From Byssochlamys sp. IMV 00236 (Eukaryota; Ascomycota; Eurotiomycetes; Eurotiales; Thermoascaceae), in NCBI GenBank assembly GCA_001931875.2, contig MSJH02000666.1, forward strand, positions 124,001 through 188,000: a stretch of DNA of 64,000 nucleotides, given 5' to 3'. The notes beneath the pieces are model-generated. The model made no database searches. It saw only the letters and a program-made list of their open reading frames with translations, and was not told where the DNA came from. The position numbers and the translations under genes are program-made. Shown piece after piece: positions 10,591-21,833 of this stretch (positions are counted from its first letter, which is position 1; every line of letters begins with the position of its first letter).

Positions 10591-13500
10591 TTAATCATTC
10601 CCGAGGTCATCGCTATCATCATCTGCAATAATCCTAGCGCATTTTCTGGAATGTCTTGCGTGAGTGCTTTTGCCAACGAGTGCGCTTATATCTGGAAGAT
10701 CCAAGTTCGTCTCCATGCCATCCACATCGCTCAATTGGGACGCATAGAACGGTTTAGGCTCCTTATCTTCAAGTTGAAATGGCGAACACATCAACGGAGA
10801 CGACTGCGGTGAATGGCTACCTGCAAATCCTGAGTCATGAATAGCGTTAGGACTGCTATTGTGCCTTGTTGGCGTATTGACGGCGGTGTCTGCATCGTCC
10901 AGACTTTCATGGGAGGCATCTCTTCGTGAAAGTCGCTTGCTGGAGGCTGCCTTCTTTTCAAGATCGATTATCTTCCTGTAATGATCCTCACAGTCCATGG
11001 GGACCTCCGCCATCCTTCGAAATGCCCCGATCATCCGGCGAGTCATCGAACCATGCTGCACAGATTTTGTCGGTCTGGGTTCACGCTGCAGACGAGGGAA
11101 AGCATCATTCTTGGGACGCTGGATAAACTGCGGTGTCGTCCCACCTACATTGCAGTACCGGAGCTCTAGTTCCCGTTGTTCTGAAGGCGTAAGCAAGACT
11201 TCGTCGAGGGAAGGCACACTGACAGGTTCCGGGGTGGGAGTACGAACGACACGGGCCCATTTTTTTATTCCTGTCGACTCCTTCTGAGCTCCTTTGGGAC
11301 CCAAACTGGATGCCTTAGTGAAGCCCGTCTCCACATCATCGGGCATGTGGAATTTCTTCGGAGGACGTTTCGGAGGACGAGCCCTCTTCTTTGGTTCTGG
11401 CAGTTCCTGTTGAGAATTTTCAGGAGGGATGTCAATTTTCCGCTTATCGACTGCTGGCTTCGTATCTCGTGGCAAGATCCGGGGTGATATGTCGTCATGA
11501 AAAGTAAATCGCGTGCCACTGGCGATAAGTTGCTGCATCTTTTCATAGTTGTCCTTCGCCTTGATGTAGGACTCCTCTTCCTTTCCCTTCATCAGGAGCA
11601 GGACGATGTTACCTGCTCGCTTTCTTCCAGTACGTCCCATTCGCTGTAACATCCTGATTGGTGATGCGGACGAGTCATAACACACGATAAGGTCGACTTC
11701 ACCAATATCCAACCCTTCCTCACCGATAGAGGTCGCAACTATGGTGTTGTAAGTGCCCTTCTTGAATTTCTCAACGATGTTCAACTGGGTCTTCTGGTCC
11801 ATCCCTTCCGAGCCTTTAGCACTAGCCTGCCCGACAAAGACATGTGGTCGTATTAAAGGCTCGTGTCTTTTCAAGACCCTTGTTACCTCCTCGGCACTAT
11901 CTCGGAAATGCACAAAAATCATGATTCTTGTATTTGATTGAGGCTGGTCATCACCAGTACCGGTACCTTCCCCTCTATCCATGAAGTGGTTGAGAACGAC
12001 CTGCCTTAGATATTCCAATTTTGGATGGCCGATAAACTCCTCATTGCTGGTCCACAGTTGTAGATGGCGCACAAGCTTTTTGAAATTGTCGTCCTGAACA
12101 ATCTGGCGCTGGTACTTTCCACCCTTCTTCTCATCAACCCCAGACTGGAAGGAGACAAGGTTGCGGTAAAATGGTACGATCCCGTGATACTTTAGAAGGT
12201 CTATACCATGGGCAAGACTGGCTAGAATAGTGAAGATGGCGTTGATCTTCCCCTTCAAACCAAAGCTCGCATTTCTTCCGGCGTCGGAAGCCATCCATTG
12301 CTGTCTTGCTTTTGTCAGACCAAAGGCCGTAAGCATCATCGGGTCTCTGCCCCAATAAGCGTTCAGCTGACGGAGTTGATCAACAGCGGGCTGTAGTGCC
12401 TTGGAAAAGAGATCCATACAAAACAACATCTCTTCCGAATATTCGAAGACTTCAGTCTCGATATTCCGTGCATGGACGTACTCTCGAATATCAAGTGACT
12501 GTTCAGTACGGATCTCTACTCTGGCGATGTCCAAACCGTCAATGACCGCCTGGACAGCTTCAACGGTGGAACCTGGCGTCGCAGTCAAAGCAAGCACTCT
12601 GAAGCTGCTATTAAACCGCCGCAGAAACTTCACCACCTCGACATAGGCGTATCCTCCAGTGGCACGATGCGCTTCATCGACAACGAGTAAGACGATCCGC
12701 TTCGGATCCGCTATGCCCGTTTTCAAATCGTTGACTAAGGTCTGTGGTGTCATGAAAAAGACCCGTTTATTTTGCCATTCCTCAGCGCGGATGCCTGGTG
12801 CGGCATTTCCAGTAAGCATTGTCGTCTGAGATCGAGGGATACCCGCAATGCCAAAGCAAGCACCGACTTGCTGGGAAACTAGTGGTTTTGTTGGTGCCAC
12901 GAAGACAATCTGTGCATCCTTGGTCCAGCGAAACCAGTTCAACATGACCGTTGCGGCGATGAAGGTCTTACCAAGACCGGTTGGTAGCGCCACCAACAAG
13001 TTATAGAACAGACCTTTCTGGGCAATGTTGAACTGGTAATCTCGTATCTTTCCCAAGTTGGTTGGGTAAACCCAAGTTTCCAACGCATCCTGGTTCAGTT
13101 TATGATGCGTAGGAGGCTCATTCTTGTCCGCAGGAAACCAATCTTGAGTTGAAGGCTGGCCTGATGCACTCGTATCGGGTGCCACCATACCAAACAAGGT
13201 CGTTTGGCGGAGACTTGTCCTGTGTAGACTTGGGCTAGGTCTTGTGAACTGGTTTGCGGTTGTGACTGCGTGAGCGGGCGGTCCCGGTTGAGGAGATAGC
13301 GACGGAGAAGAATCGAATGCATCTTCGGGTATATCGTCAAAGTCGAACGAGTCTGCAGCTGGGGGATGAGAAGCATGCGTTGGCCGTTGAGCATTACTTG
13401 AGAAAGAATCATTGCCTGTATTCGAGCTTTCAGCACGGTATGATTCTAAAGAGGCAGCTATCGCGGCTCGCAAATCGTCATCGTCGTCGGCGTTTTGACC

Positions 13501-13974
13501 GTCCCTTTGCTCATCCGCAGCTCTCTTCTCTGTCTCAGATGGAAGATCAGGAGCTGGCTTCTTCCAGCGCGGCCCACGTATCTTCGAAGGGCTCGAATGG
13601 GGCTGCGTCAACTGGGTGACGAATGTGTTTTCTAGAGCGTTGGTGCGCTTGGGAACAAAACTCTTGTACTTCGACTTGACCTCCTCCGGGCCGGCACTTT
13701 CGTCGTCCACCGATGGTCGTCTGCGGGGCGGCGATGGAAGATCATGATCGATAAATGAGCTTGTGCGCGCGTCGGACTCCCTTTCAATTTGCGAGGAAGA
13801 AGAATTGTCTTCACGTGCAGCACTCATGCGGCGCCGCTTAGTCGGTCGAGGAGAGTCGAGATCGCTGGCCGTCGCAGTCGACTCAAATGCGCCGGCCTGC
13901 GTTGCGGCAACCAACAGGTCATCGTCATTCCAATCACTGTACTCGTCGTCATCATCATCGCCAATGAATGACAT
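10591..13974 (-). CDS. mph1: ATP-dependent DNA helicase Mph1 (FANCM family)
   Basis: A 3'-5' superfamily 2 helicase that remodels replication forks and D-loops and channels recombination away from crossovers, in the nucleus. A single uninterrupted frame gives 1127 residues, close to other fungal Mph1 proteins. The N-terminal 300 residues are disordered and acidic ([13 protein letters not shown]), with a nuclear-localisation-like RPTKRRRM. The helicase core follows: Walker [11 protein letters not shown] near residue 330, DEAH box [17 protein letters not shown] near 430, motif [11 protein letters not shown], then the family-specific helical insert and the second RecA domain with [17 protein letters not shown] and [11 protein letters not shown]. 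The C-terminal 250 residues are low-complexity with Lys/Arg/Pro clusters ([18 protein letters not shown]). An ACGCGT element sits about 105 bp upstream. The start at 13974 is the first ATG of the frame and matches the family's acidic N-terminus. Confidence 0.96.
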   Translation of the reverse strand: MSFIGDDDDDEYSDWNDDDLLVAATQAGAFESTATASDLDSPRPTKRRRMSAAREDNSSSSQIERESDARTSSFIDHDLPSPPRRRPSVDDESAGPEEVKSKYKSFVPKRTNALENTFVTQLTQPHSSPSKIRGPRWKKPAPDLPSETEKRAADEQRDGQNADDDDDLRAAIAASLESYRAESSNTGNDSFSSNAQRPTHASHPPAADSFDFDDIPEDAFDSSPSLSPQPGPPAHAVTTANQFTRPSPSLHRTSLRQTTLFGMVAPDTSASGQPSTQDWFPADKNEPPTHHKLNQDALETWVYPTNLGKIRDYQFNIAQKGLFYNLLVALPTGLGKTFIAATVMLNWFRWTKDAQIVFVAPTKPLVSQQVGACFGIAGIPRSQTTMLTGNAAPGIRAEEWQNKRVFFMTPQTLVNDLKTGIADPKRIVLLVVDEAHRATGGYAYVEVVKFLRRFNSSFRVLALTATPGSTVEAVQAVIDGLDIARVEIRTEQSLDIREYVHARNIETEVFEYSEEMLFCMDLFSKALQPAVDQLRQLNAYWGRDPMMLTAFGLTKARQQWMASDAGRNASFGLKGKINAIFTILASLAHGIDLLKYHGIVPFYRNLVSFQSGVDEKKGGKYQRQIVQDDNFKKLVRHLQLWTSNEEFIGHPKLEYLRQVVLNHFMDRGEGTGTGDDQPQSNTRIMIFVHFRDSAEEVTRVLKRHEPLIRPHVFVGQASAKGSEGMDQKTQLNIVEKFKKGTYNTIVATSIGEEGLDIGEVDLIVCYDSSASPIRMLQRMGRTGRKRAGNIVLLLMKGKEEESYIKAKDNYEKMQQLIASGTRFTFHDDISPRILPRDTKPAVDKRKIDIPPENSQQELPEPKKRARPPKRPPKKFHMPDDVETGFTKASSLGPKGAQKESTGIKKWARVVRTPTPEPVSVPSLDEVLLTPSEQRELELRYCNVGGTTPQFIQRPKNDAFPRLQREPRPTKSVQHGSMTRRMIGAFRRMAEVPMDCEDHYRKIIDLEKKAASSKRLSRRDASHESLDDADTAVNTPTRHNSSPNAIHDSGFAGSHSPQSSPLMCSPFQLEDKEPKPFYASQLSDVDGMETNLDLPDISALVGKSTHARHSRKCARIIADDDSDDLGND

Positions 13975-14960
13975 GACTCAATGAATGCCTTTCGTAGCAG
14001 ACTCCAGGACGGTCTTGCTGCCGAGGTGGATAAATAATGGAGTACTCGTATCAGTCGACTATCATCAGTCGCGGTGGTCACGCGTCACAGCGATGCGCGA
14101 TATCATGTGACTATCAGCAACAGTTTGCTGGGTTTGTATGGGCGCGAATAATAATAGTAGTTCATAATAAGACTCGGCTAACTTGGCTAAGAGCCTAAGT
14201 AAGCCCAAGACTCTCCCCATCTCGATTCTCCGCACATTGCAGGAGCTAACGATCTAGCCAAGTGGGCGACAGAAACTACTAGACAGCGCTAGAGTGGAGC
14301 TACGAGATCGATCTGCTATTATTATGCTGAGCTTGAAAAGTGTTCCCGCACGTCCACCCCGGTCACTTATTGATCTTCAGTTGTTGCGGTCAGTAGTATC
14401 CAAGGGTGGTGATATTCGAGGGGTTTTTCTTCTATAGGTCTACGTAGAGACTGATCAATGGGCAATACAAAGGAAGTAGTAATACATCATGTCAAAGCCA
14501 AAAGTGCTTGAGAGAATTCAGCTAAATTAGACATGTTCTATTATTATTATTGAACCTAAAGACGGGATCACAGTGCTGTGTGTAACCTTGGAAGACCTTG
14601 GAAAAACCTCACAACAAGCCATCGGCGAATCAATATGCAGAATGTCAGCCTTCGTATCCATGCCAACAGTGACACGTCGCGAATGAAATCGAGAGCTGGG
14701 GAAACGAGTCTATGCTAGATTCAGCCCAGCTCCAGGAATAAACCATGCGAGTAGCTTAAATACGACCCAGCAGACCTCACCTCCCCCCAGGTGTTGTTTC
14801 TGCTTCTCGATCAGAATCTTTAGAAAGCTGCTCTGCGCGCGCTTGTTCTCGCTCGTTTGGACGCGACATACAGTCATTCGTTTTCAGACAGTCGTTCAGG
14901 ATTTTCAGATAACTACACAATAATACCCAGTTCTGTTTGCTGCTTCTTGAAACTGTCACA
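13975..14960. promoter_or_regulatory. Divergent intergenic region between mph1 and the GPI-type gene
   Basis: This 986-bp region is shared by two divergent promoters. ACGCGT at 14080-14085 is the MluI cell-cycle-box core, which would fit S-phase expression of a replication-fork helicase; the link is inferred. The rest is AT-leaning with no repeat or ORF I can support. Confidence 0.35.
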
Positions 14961-15676
14961 ATGAAGTTCAATCTCTTCGTCCTCTCCGGCCTCCTGGCCT
15001 TCGCTGCTGCCGCGGACAGCACTTCCTCGTCTGCTTCCGCGACTGCTTCTCTGTCTCCTGAAGCATCCTGCGCGGCCAAGTGTAAGTGCTTCTCAAGTCC
15101 CAAGATGACGCTCTCAAAAAGTAGTTCCTAACGATCTCTCTTCAGGTGCTGCCAGCGACGTCTGCTGCAAGGCCCAGTGCTACAAGGTTCCTTGCCCGAA
15201 CGATGCGATGGCCAACGACACCACCGCTTGTGCTGCTGCCTGCCCTCAGGGTAGCGGTACTCCCGCTGATACTCAGAAGTACGCGCAGTGCCAGCAGAGC
15301 TGCTTCAGCTCTTTGTTCTTCCCTGCTACTGCCAGCGGAGACTCGTCCAACGGACAGGCCACCGCCGCCAGCACTACCGGTAGCGGAGCCTACGTTGCAA
15401 ACACTGGTACGTATAGTGTCTCAGTTACTTTCCGTCTCTTAGTATAGAAACAAGCTGACACTTTGCTTAGCCAAGGCTCAGGCCACTAGCTCTGGATCGT
15501 CCAGCTCCTCTTCTGATTCCTCCTCCAAGTCCGGCTCCAAATCCGATTCCGGTTCCAGCTCTGGCACCAGCTCTGCTTCGAGCACCCAGTCCACCTCCAA
15601 CGCTGCTGACCATCTCCAGCTTGGCGTTTCCGCCGCTGGTCTCATGGCTGTTGTTGCAGCTGCCATGGCCCTGTAA
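14961..15676 (+). CDS. Cysteine- and serine-rich GPI-anchored cell-surface protein
   Basis: A predicted secreted wall or plasma-membrane protein. Exons 14961-15081, 15146-15406 and 15471-15676 give 195 residues; the donors are GTAAGT and GTACGT and the acceptors TTCAG and CTTAG. Residues 1-18 (MKFNLFVLSGLLAFAAAA) are a clear signal peptide. Residues about 34-90 hold ten cysteines with tight spacings (SCAAKCAASDVCCKAQC, CAAACPQ, CQQSC), so a disulfide-bonded module is likely. Residues about 115-170 are almost pure Ser with Gly, Lys, Asp and Thr, typical of an O-glycosylated stalk. The C-terminus ends in a small-residue hydrophobic tail (AAGLMAVVAAAMAL) after an Asn/Ala/Ala segment, as in GPI-attachment signals. 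The cysteine pattern is not a CFEM domain as I know it. Function is unknown beyond surface location. Confidence 0.85.
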
Positions 15677-16785
15677 ATGGCTCCATGGCTAACCAACATC
15701 TTGACGCTAATAACATGATAACGCTTGCTCCTTGACCAGGACATTGAGATGATATCCAGGAACACGAACCCCCTTTCAAAATACGGATACCAAAACGCTG
15801 TACGATTTAATTTCTATTCTCCATTTGAGACTTGTGTATTGATTATTTCTATTTTTCTCATAACTCGAAAAAATTCCACTTTGGCCTCAGAGCCATGTAA
15901 CATCGTTTAATTCAGAATGACAGATACCACACACCATCTCTTAGAATGTCATCTTGTCTTCTAAAAGCAGTAATCCACTCGCTCATCCCCCACAGCCCCA
16001 ACCCCAGAACAAGCCGTGTAGAGTGAATCTTCGTTTCCACACACGTTAGAACGCACATTCTTCGTTTCAACGCCCGGATCAACACACACCACTCCCTCCT
16101 TGCCAGAGAGTGACTTCGTTGCATTCTGCGACATTCATTCCTGGCACATACCGCCGATACGTTATCCCTGTTAGAGTAGAGCTATGTATGAGCTTCGGAT
16201 ACAGAATCCCCATCTCGTGGCGTTGGATTTGGAATCATGATTAAAATTCCTCCAGCCCAAATCCACATCACTAGACCTCATCACCATAGGATTAAAAAAC
16301 CTCGAATCAGCACTAGAGTAATGTTGTATGATTTCCGTATGGCACAGCATTGAGGCCCTTCCTTGATGGGGTTCGGCTGTAGAGTGGAGCAGACAAAAAA
16401 ACGCGTCTGCCAATCTACGCGGAGAGAGAGAGAGACTGGGAGAGAGAATGACTTCATCATTGAGCTTATCGAGGATAGAATTGTACATACACTACTAAAT
16501 TAGTAACGTGTTATTGTTGTTCTTTTTTCAGATCGTCGCGACGATCGTCAGGTACGAGCTAAGTAGAAGTATATATCACTTTTTATTTAGAGGAACTTTG
16601 TTTTGTTTTTTCTTTTTTTTTATCTTATCGTATTGCTTATAAGTTTGCATGCTGGAACTTTTATCCTATTTCCTATCACTTTAGATCCATTATTATTACA
16701 TATTACCTCTCAACACCTCTTTTTCTGCAAAAGAAAAAAAAAGAAAGAAAGAAAAGAAAATATATACATCCACCACTCCAACAAA
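15677..16785. other. Intergenic between GPI-type gene and HD-domain gene
   Basis: About 1.1 kb. It includes a purine tract GAGAGAGAGAGA near 16423-16434 and pyrimidine-rich sequence from 16577. Just before the next start there is an A/G-rich leader (16731-16760) that probably belongs to its 5' UTR. No gene is supported. Confidence 0.4.
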
Positions 16786-17490
16786 ATGCCACCCTCCACT
16801 CAAACCCTCATATCATCCATGACCGACTTCGTAACAGAGTACATGTCCGATCACGACCCCTCCCACAACCTCGCCCACATCCACCGCGTGGTTCATCTCG
16901 CCCAAACGATCCTCAAATCCGAACAGACCCTATCGCCAACAACAACCCCCTACGACTCCACCATCGTCACTCTCTCCGCTCTTCTCCACGATATCGGAGA
17001 TCGGAAATACCTCCCCGCTTCCACTTCCAACAACAACAATCCTAATCCCCAAACAGCCGTCCAACAGGCCCTCCTCGCAGCAGGTGCGGACGACTCGCTC
17101 GCCGCGCGCGTCCAAACCATCGTCTCGAACGTGTCGTATACGAACGAAAAGAAAGATCCCGAGAAAGTGCGCCGTTTGATTGATGAAGAGGGGTATAGGG
17201 AGCTTGCGATCGTGCAGGATGCGGATCGGCTCGATGCGATAGGGGCCGTGGGGATTGGGCGCTGTTTCACGTTTCTAGGAGCGCAGGGGAAGAAGCATGT
17301 TGCGCCTGGGGGGGAGTGGGTGATGGATGGGGCGATTGAGCATTTTGTGGAGAAGCTGGAACGATTGGAGGGGATGATGAAGACGGAGACGGGGAAGAGG
17401 ATGGCGAGGGTGAGGACGGAGAGGCTGCGGGTTTTTAGGGGTTGGTGGGAAGAAGAGACTGGGTTTAGAGCTGAGGCAGGGACGGTCTGA
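16786..17490 (+). CDS. HD-domain metal-dependent phosphohydrolase
   Basis: A soluble member of the HD superfamily (YedJ-like), expected to cleave phosphate esters; the substrate is unknown. One exon gives 234 residues. The metal ligands are visible in order: His in the HNLAHIHRVVHLA segment, the HD doublet in LSALLHDIGDRKY, and the distal Asp in IVQDADRLDAIGAVGIGR. The C-terminal helices (MARVRTERLRVFRGWWEEE) are normal for the family. The frame is open upstream to 16603, but that extension is a hydrophobic translation of a T-rich leader. I chose the ATG at 16786 because of its ACAAAATGCC context and because family similarity begins soon after it. Codon use shifts within the gene: the first half is C-rich at third positions, the second half G-rich. 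Confidence 0.9.
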   Translation: MPPSTQTLISSMTDFVTEYMSDHDPSHNLAHIHRVVHLAQTILKSEQTLSPTTTPYDSTIVTLSALLHDIGDRKYLPASTSNNNNPNPQTAVQQALLAAGADDSLAARVQTIVSNVSYTNEKKDPEKVRRLIDEEGYRELAIVQDADRLDAIGAVGIGRCFTFLGAQGKKHVAPGGEWVMDGAIEHFVEKLERLEGMMKTETGKRMARVRTERLRVFRGWWEEETGFRAEAGTV

Positions 17491-18415
17491 CGGGTTGAAT
17501 GTTGGTTCAAGATCTAAGGAACGAAATGGGGAGGGCTCTGTAGAAGTTGCGTTTTGATGTTGTTGGGGACATAGATCTACTAGATGATAACCATCGAGAG
17601 CAAGACTTACAATAAATACAGTTGAAAGGGCGCGAGGTTGTTACTTTCTCCGTCCTTATGGTCCCTTATACGTACAGCATCGGCGAAATCCTATCTACAG
17701 GCCGATACTTGTATGGAGACTTATAGTCCTAAAGGATCAGTATTGTAAGCACATAGTAAGCACATAGTGGTAGCATTAGCAACTATAATATGTAGTCCTG
17801 AACACGTATATTTCGTGCATGTATATAGTAGGTCCCTTGGGCCCGGTATAGCAAAGCGCATTAGTCTACGCAGTTAAACACTGATCAAATCGCCGGGAAT
17901 ACGGGCTGGGGGGCTTCTAGCCGACTTGGAGGAGAGATGGGTGTTGGAAACCACCAACAGGGAAAGACAAACGAACGCCGGCGACCATATTAGTGAGAGA
18001 AAATGACATAAAAATTTTTTTATGGATTTTTCTCCTTTTATGCCTTTTTTTTGTAGGATTATGTGTCCAATAGTCGACCCACCATCCAGCCAGCCAGCCA
18101 TTAAAACAAATCTAAACAGAAGTTCGACAAGACAAGTCTGGGGTATGTAATAATCCAAGCAACACGTGGCGGATAAACTCAGAAAGTGGGCAGGTGCTGA
18201 TACTGCTCTGGCAGCAGACAAAAAGTCATTCAAGCAACGGAAGATCATCCTTCGCCTGTGTAATAGAATGCCTCAAAAACTCCAAAGTGAGATGACATTC
18301 TGACCAGATCCACCAATGCAAATCAGGCAACATGGTACGTCGAACGAAGAACAGTCCTGCCACAACGCCATATATGTTGCAAAGTCTTCTATCAATTGAC
18401 GTCTTGGGTCTCGAT
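17491..18415. other. Intergenic, convergent 3' ends
   Basis: This 925-bp region separates the ends of the HD-domain gene and the WD40/BCAS3-type gene. It has AT-rich runs near 18010-18055 and a short CCAG-type repeat at 18083-18100. No ORF with recognisable features. Confidence 0.4.
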
Positions 18416-21400
18416 TTAGACCCGGTCTCTGGCAAAATCCAGCACTTCACAATCATCCTCAAAGAATCCATCCTCATCCGGACGCGACGCCATCGAGTAT
18501 GGGTCGGCGCGCTTCTTCCTCCGGCGAGTTGTGATGACGACCTCTTCTACCTGGTCGACACCGCTACCTAAACTGATGAGATTTTCCATTTCGCCAACGG
18601 CGCGAGGACCAGGAGCCGCTGCTTCGTCATCGTCGCCTTGGCTAGGAGGTCGCACGTGTAGTTTAGTGAGAGGAATATCCTCACCAAAAACCCACTGTTT
18701 GCCAGACAACAAACCGGACTCCCCAATTTCAACCTCTGGTGAAAAGACATATAGATTGACTCTTTGGTCGGTGTGGAAAGGCTGGTACGGAGTGTTGGTC
18801 TCAATTTCGGCCTGCGAAAGAGCCTGTGACTTAAGTTTGGTACCAGAAGGGAAGTGAGAATTCGCCGTCGGTAGCGCCCAAGATGCACTAACTGTCGACT
18901 CGGTATTAAAGGTCCCGACGTGCAGTGGTCCGCAGGGATTCTGAACGTTTGAAGGCAGCTTGAATTCTGCCACCTTACCTCCGATGACAGATTGACTCTG
19001 TCGGTTCTTCTGGAACGGTCCTGCTCGCCTGATTTTGTATAGCTTGAAGGAGCCATTATCCACCAAACCCAATAGGCGCTCGTCCTTGTTACAGAACCAA
19101 GTAACTCGAGATGCGGAGGGGTCTCTGGAAAATCCAGAAAGGTGCAGCCTGTTTTCGCCAGCGTGACGCAACGTATTCACGGTCCCGGTAGCAGCAGCAC
19201 CGACAGATTTACTGAGACCAGAAGCAACCACCTTGCCACTTCGGACCCCAGCAGCAGAGGTCAGCCCAAAGGTGCTCACCACAGGGAATGCTGGGCCAAC
19301 GCTGGGAGCGCGTCCTCTAACGGCAGCCAAGATGGGTTGGCTCTTGCCTCCAACAAGTTTCATGGCAGCAGAAAAGGGATTGCCTGGATTTCCTGCTTCC
19401 GACCTCTCATCCGGAGAAGCATCTTCAACTGGAGATTTCGGAGATACTTTCCGCGCCCGCCGAGGAGGCGGCCACTGAAAGGCGCTCTTGGGCATGTCGA
19501 AAACATGAATGGTCCCTTTACGGGTAATAATGGCAAGATGCTCTCCAGTGGGAGCGGCCCAGATAACATCGATAATAGTGGATGTTGTCAGCCGCGTGTA
19601 TCTGGCAATTTGCCTGACATGAGAGCTGCCCGCTGCGAGGGCTGGATCCTCAGTAAGGAAAGTCGCTGCTCTGCAGTACTTGATCTGCATCAGATCCCAT
19701 ACGTACTGCACATCTCCCTTTTTGCTTGCCGTCAACAACATCAGCCCGTTGGGAGAGAACGATACGAAACTGCAGCCATTGGGAGCCTGGAAGGTAGCAA
19801 CTGGACTCGGGAACGAAGTTTTCACCTCTGAGCCCTCTTCTAACCTCTTCAGATCGATGATCGACACGAGATCAGGTTCCGCAGGTGACATAGATTGCGT
19901 CTCTTGAGCATGAGTCGGGGGAAACATGTTGTAGCCTTGCTGGGGCACATCTGCCAGATGGGGCGGACGACGTAACGAAGCAGATTGCGATACCTGCGCT
20001 TCTTTATTCCAATAGCTATTCCAGGCTTGGAGACCTTGGTCGCCCATCCATCGAGCGCCACGGAAAAGCTCTTGCGTAACACCTCTCGCGACCTTGTTTA
20101 GGAAGCTTTCGCCCTCACCACAGTCAGTCGCACAGGTCACAGCAGGTCTCAACGGAGGAATATGGGTATCAAGTCCGTAAATCTTGCCCTGGATCAGAGA
20201 CGCAGGAACGGTTCCAAGAAGCGGAACCCTCGACGTGGATGAAGGTGGGACGATGGCCAGCCATCTCCCGCTGACTGATATTATGGGACTGTCAAACGAA
20301 GCAGACCCGTGCGGAGAATCTGCCTGAGAGCCATCCGCATCGGTAGAGCTCGACGAGGTGGAATATCGACGGGAATCCCTCGACTGGATACTGGTCCAAG
20401 TCTTGGCGAGACACCGGTAGGCGGCAGCGGGAGACGATGAATCAACTCCATATATGTAGACCTCACCGCTGACACCACAGGCAAGAATGACAAGGCTACC
20501 ACTAGTATAGAGCTTCAGGTTACCCACAGGTGATGGGGCAAAGAGAGGCAGGCCTGGGAAATCATCGTAGCACGGAATAGGTGTGCTCATAAACAGGGTC
20601 GTGATGTGCTCTCCTGTCCGAAGAGAGTATATTTCTGCTCTCGTCTGGTAACACGGTGTCTCCTCTTTGTTGTTATGCTTCTCGGACTTTCCAGTGAGGC
20701 CCGGAAGTATCTCGTTCTGCTCTGAACCGGTGGAAGAGGCCCGTTCTTCATCCCTCTGAGCAGCTGGACCATGGACTATCACCGCTACATGAGGTCTCGA
20801 AGACGCGAATGGGTCAGTGGTAGCAGTCCACGGTAGTAGTTTGGCTTCAACTACGCGACCGCTGAGACCGACCAGACGCCCGATCGGGCGGGTTTTCCGA
20901 TCCTCAATAGCTAATACCTCGAGGAAGCCATCGCCCCCGACGACTAACACCTTTCCACCCATCCTTGTTGTCTTCAAGGCTGGACTAGAGATTGTGTCGA
21001 AAGCACAGAATGAGTAACTGCCATCGCTAGAAGACCTGTTCTGGCCAGAGAACACAGGTAGGTCAATGTCTGGAGCGCCGTAGAAATGGGCCTGAGGCAT
21101 ATGCGGCAGAGGTGGCTGAATCTGGAAGTGGCTTCCCATCGAATGTCGCTTCTGCGCCTCTACTGACTGCTGTCGCGACGTAGCGACGCTCAAATGGCCA
21201 TTGCCATAGCTGAACGGTCTTGCTCTTCCAACGGGTGGAGAAGCGGACGCCGACACATGGCTGAATCCGCCCCTCTCGGCAGCGATGGGAAAGCTCGTGG
21301 GAAAGCTCGTAGGAAAGCTGCGCGGTGACTCCCCGACGAAGGCTCCGTCGATGAGATCTGTTGGCGGGCTCTTTCCAAAGGGGATGGACTTGGCCCACGC

Positions 21401-21833
21401 GTCCGTTCGATACGCGGTGTCATTCTCCTGGGGGCCGTTCAACGTCCCCAGAGCTTCCAGCACAGGAGACACGATGGGATCCCCTGCAGTACGGGCGAAA
21501 GGAGCGCTCTGGTACGATGAGGGTTCCGTCTGGACTGGTGGTGAGGGATCGCTCCTACCGGGCGGGATCAGCTTGTCAGCTCATATCCGATCTCCTCGAG
21601 GACGCTCAAGAGATCAGCCATGACTAGAGGACTTACAGGTCGTCCGGAGGCGTCTTCGCCGCGCATTTAGCCGTTTTGTCCTTTCCCTTGGCACCATGCT
21701 TCCCCTTCTTCTTCGTCTTTCCCGTGGATTCCGGCTCCGGGTTCACTCGATACTGGTCCTGGACAAGTGAACTGTTGTCACCAAGGGACTGAGTCTGCTG
21801 GCGAGAGATTTCGTCCAACGCTGCGGGGGGCAT
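18416..21833 (-). CDS. WD40-repeat protein with BCAS3-type domain
   Basis: A large beta-propeller protein related to animal BCAS3 and to the wider Atg18/PROPPIN-like propellers; the animal protein works with PHAF1 in autophagy, while the fungal role is not settled. Exons 21637-21833 and 18416-21554 encode 1111 residues. The intron (21555-21636) starts GTAAGT, has GCTGAC as branch site and ends GGTAG. Residues 1-65 are Lys/Gly-rich and basic (KTKKKGKHGAKGKDK). Propeller blades appear in GGKVLVVGGDGFLEVLAIEDRK and SFSPNGLMLLTASKKGDVQY. The BCAS3-like part is AAPTGEHLAIITRKGTIHVFDMPKSAFQW, then SRVTWFCNKDERLLGLVDNGSFKLYKI. Three tandem 12-bp units at 21287-21322 encode repeated SFPT. The upstream ATG at 21833 is preceded by about 1.8 kb without a gene, so a further 5' exon cannot be excluded. 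Confidence 0.82.
21287..21322. repeat. Three tandem 12-bp units inside the BCAS3-type gene
   Basis: The unit GGGAAAGCTCGT occurs twice exactly and once with changes, in frame. It encodes the repeated Ser-Phe-Pro-Thr stretch of the disordered N-terminal region. Such units commonly vary in copy number between strains. Confidence 0.8.

Noticed and set aside
18531..19831. Long plus-strand frames over the WD40/BCAS3-type gene
   Set aside because: They are antisense shadows of a well-supported minus-strand coding exon.
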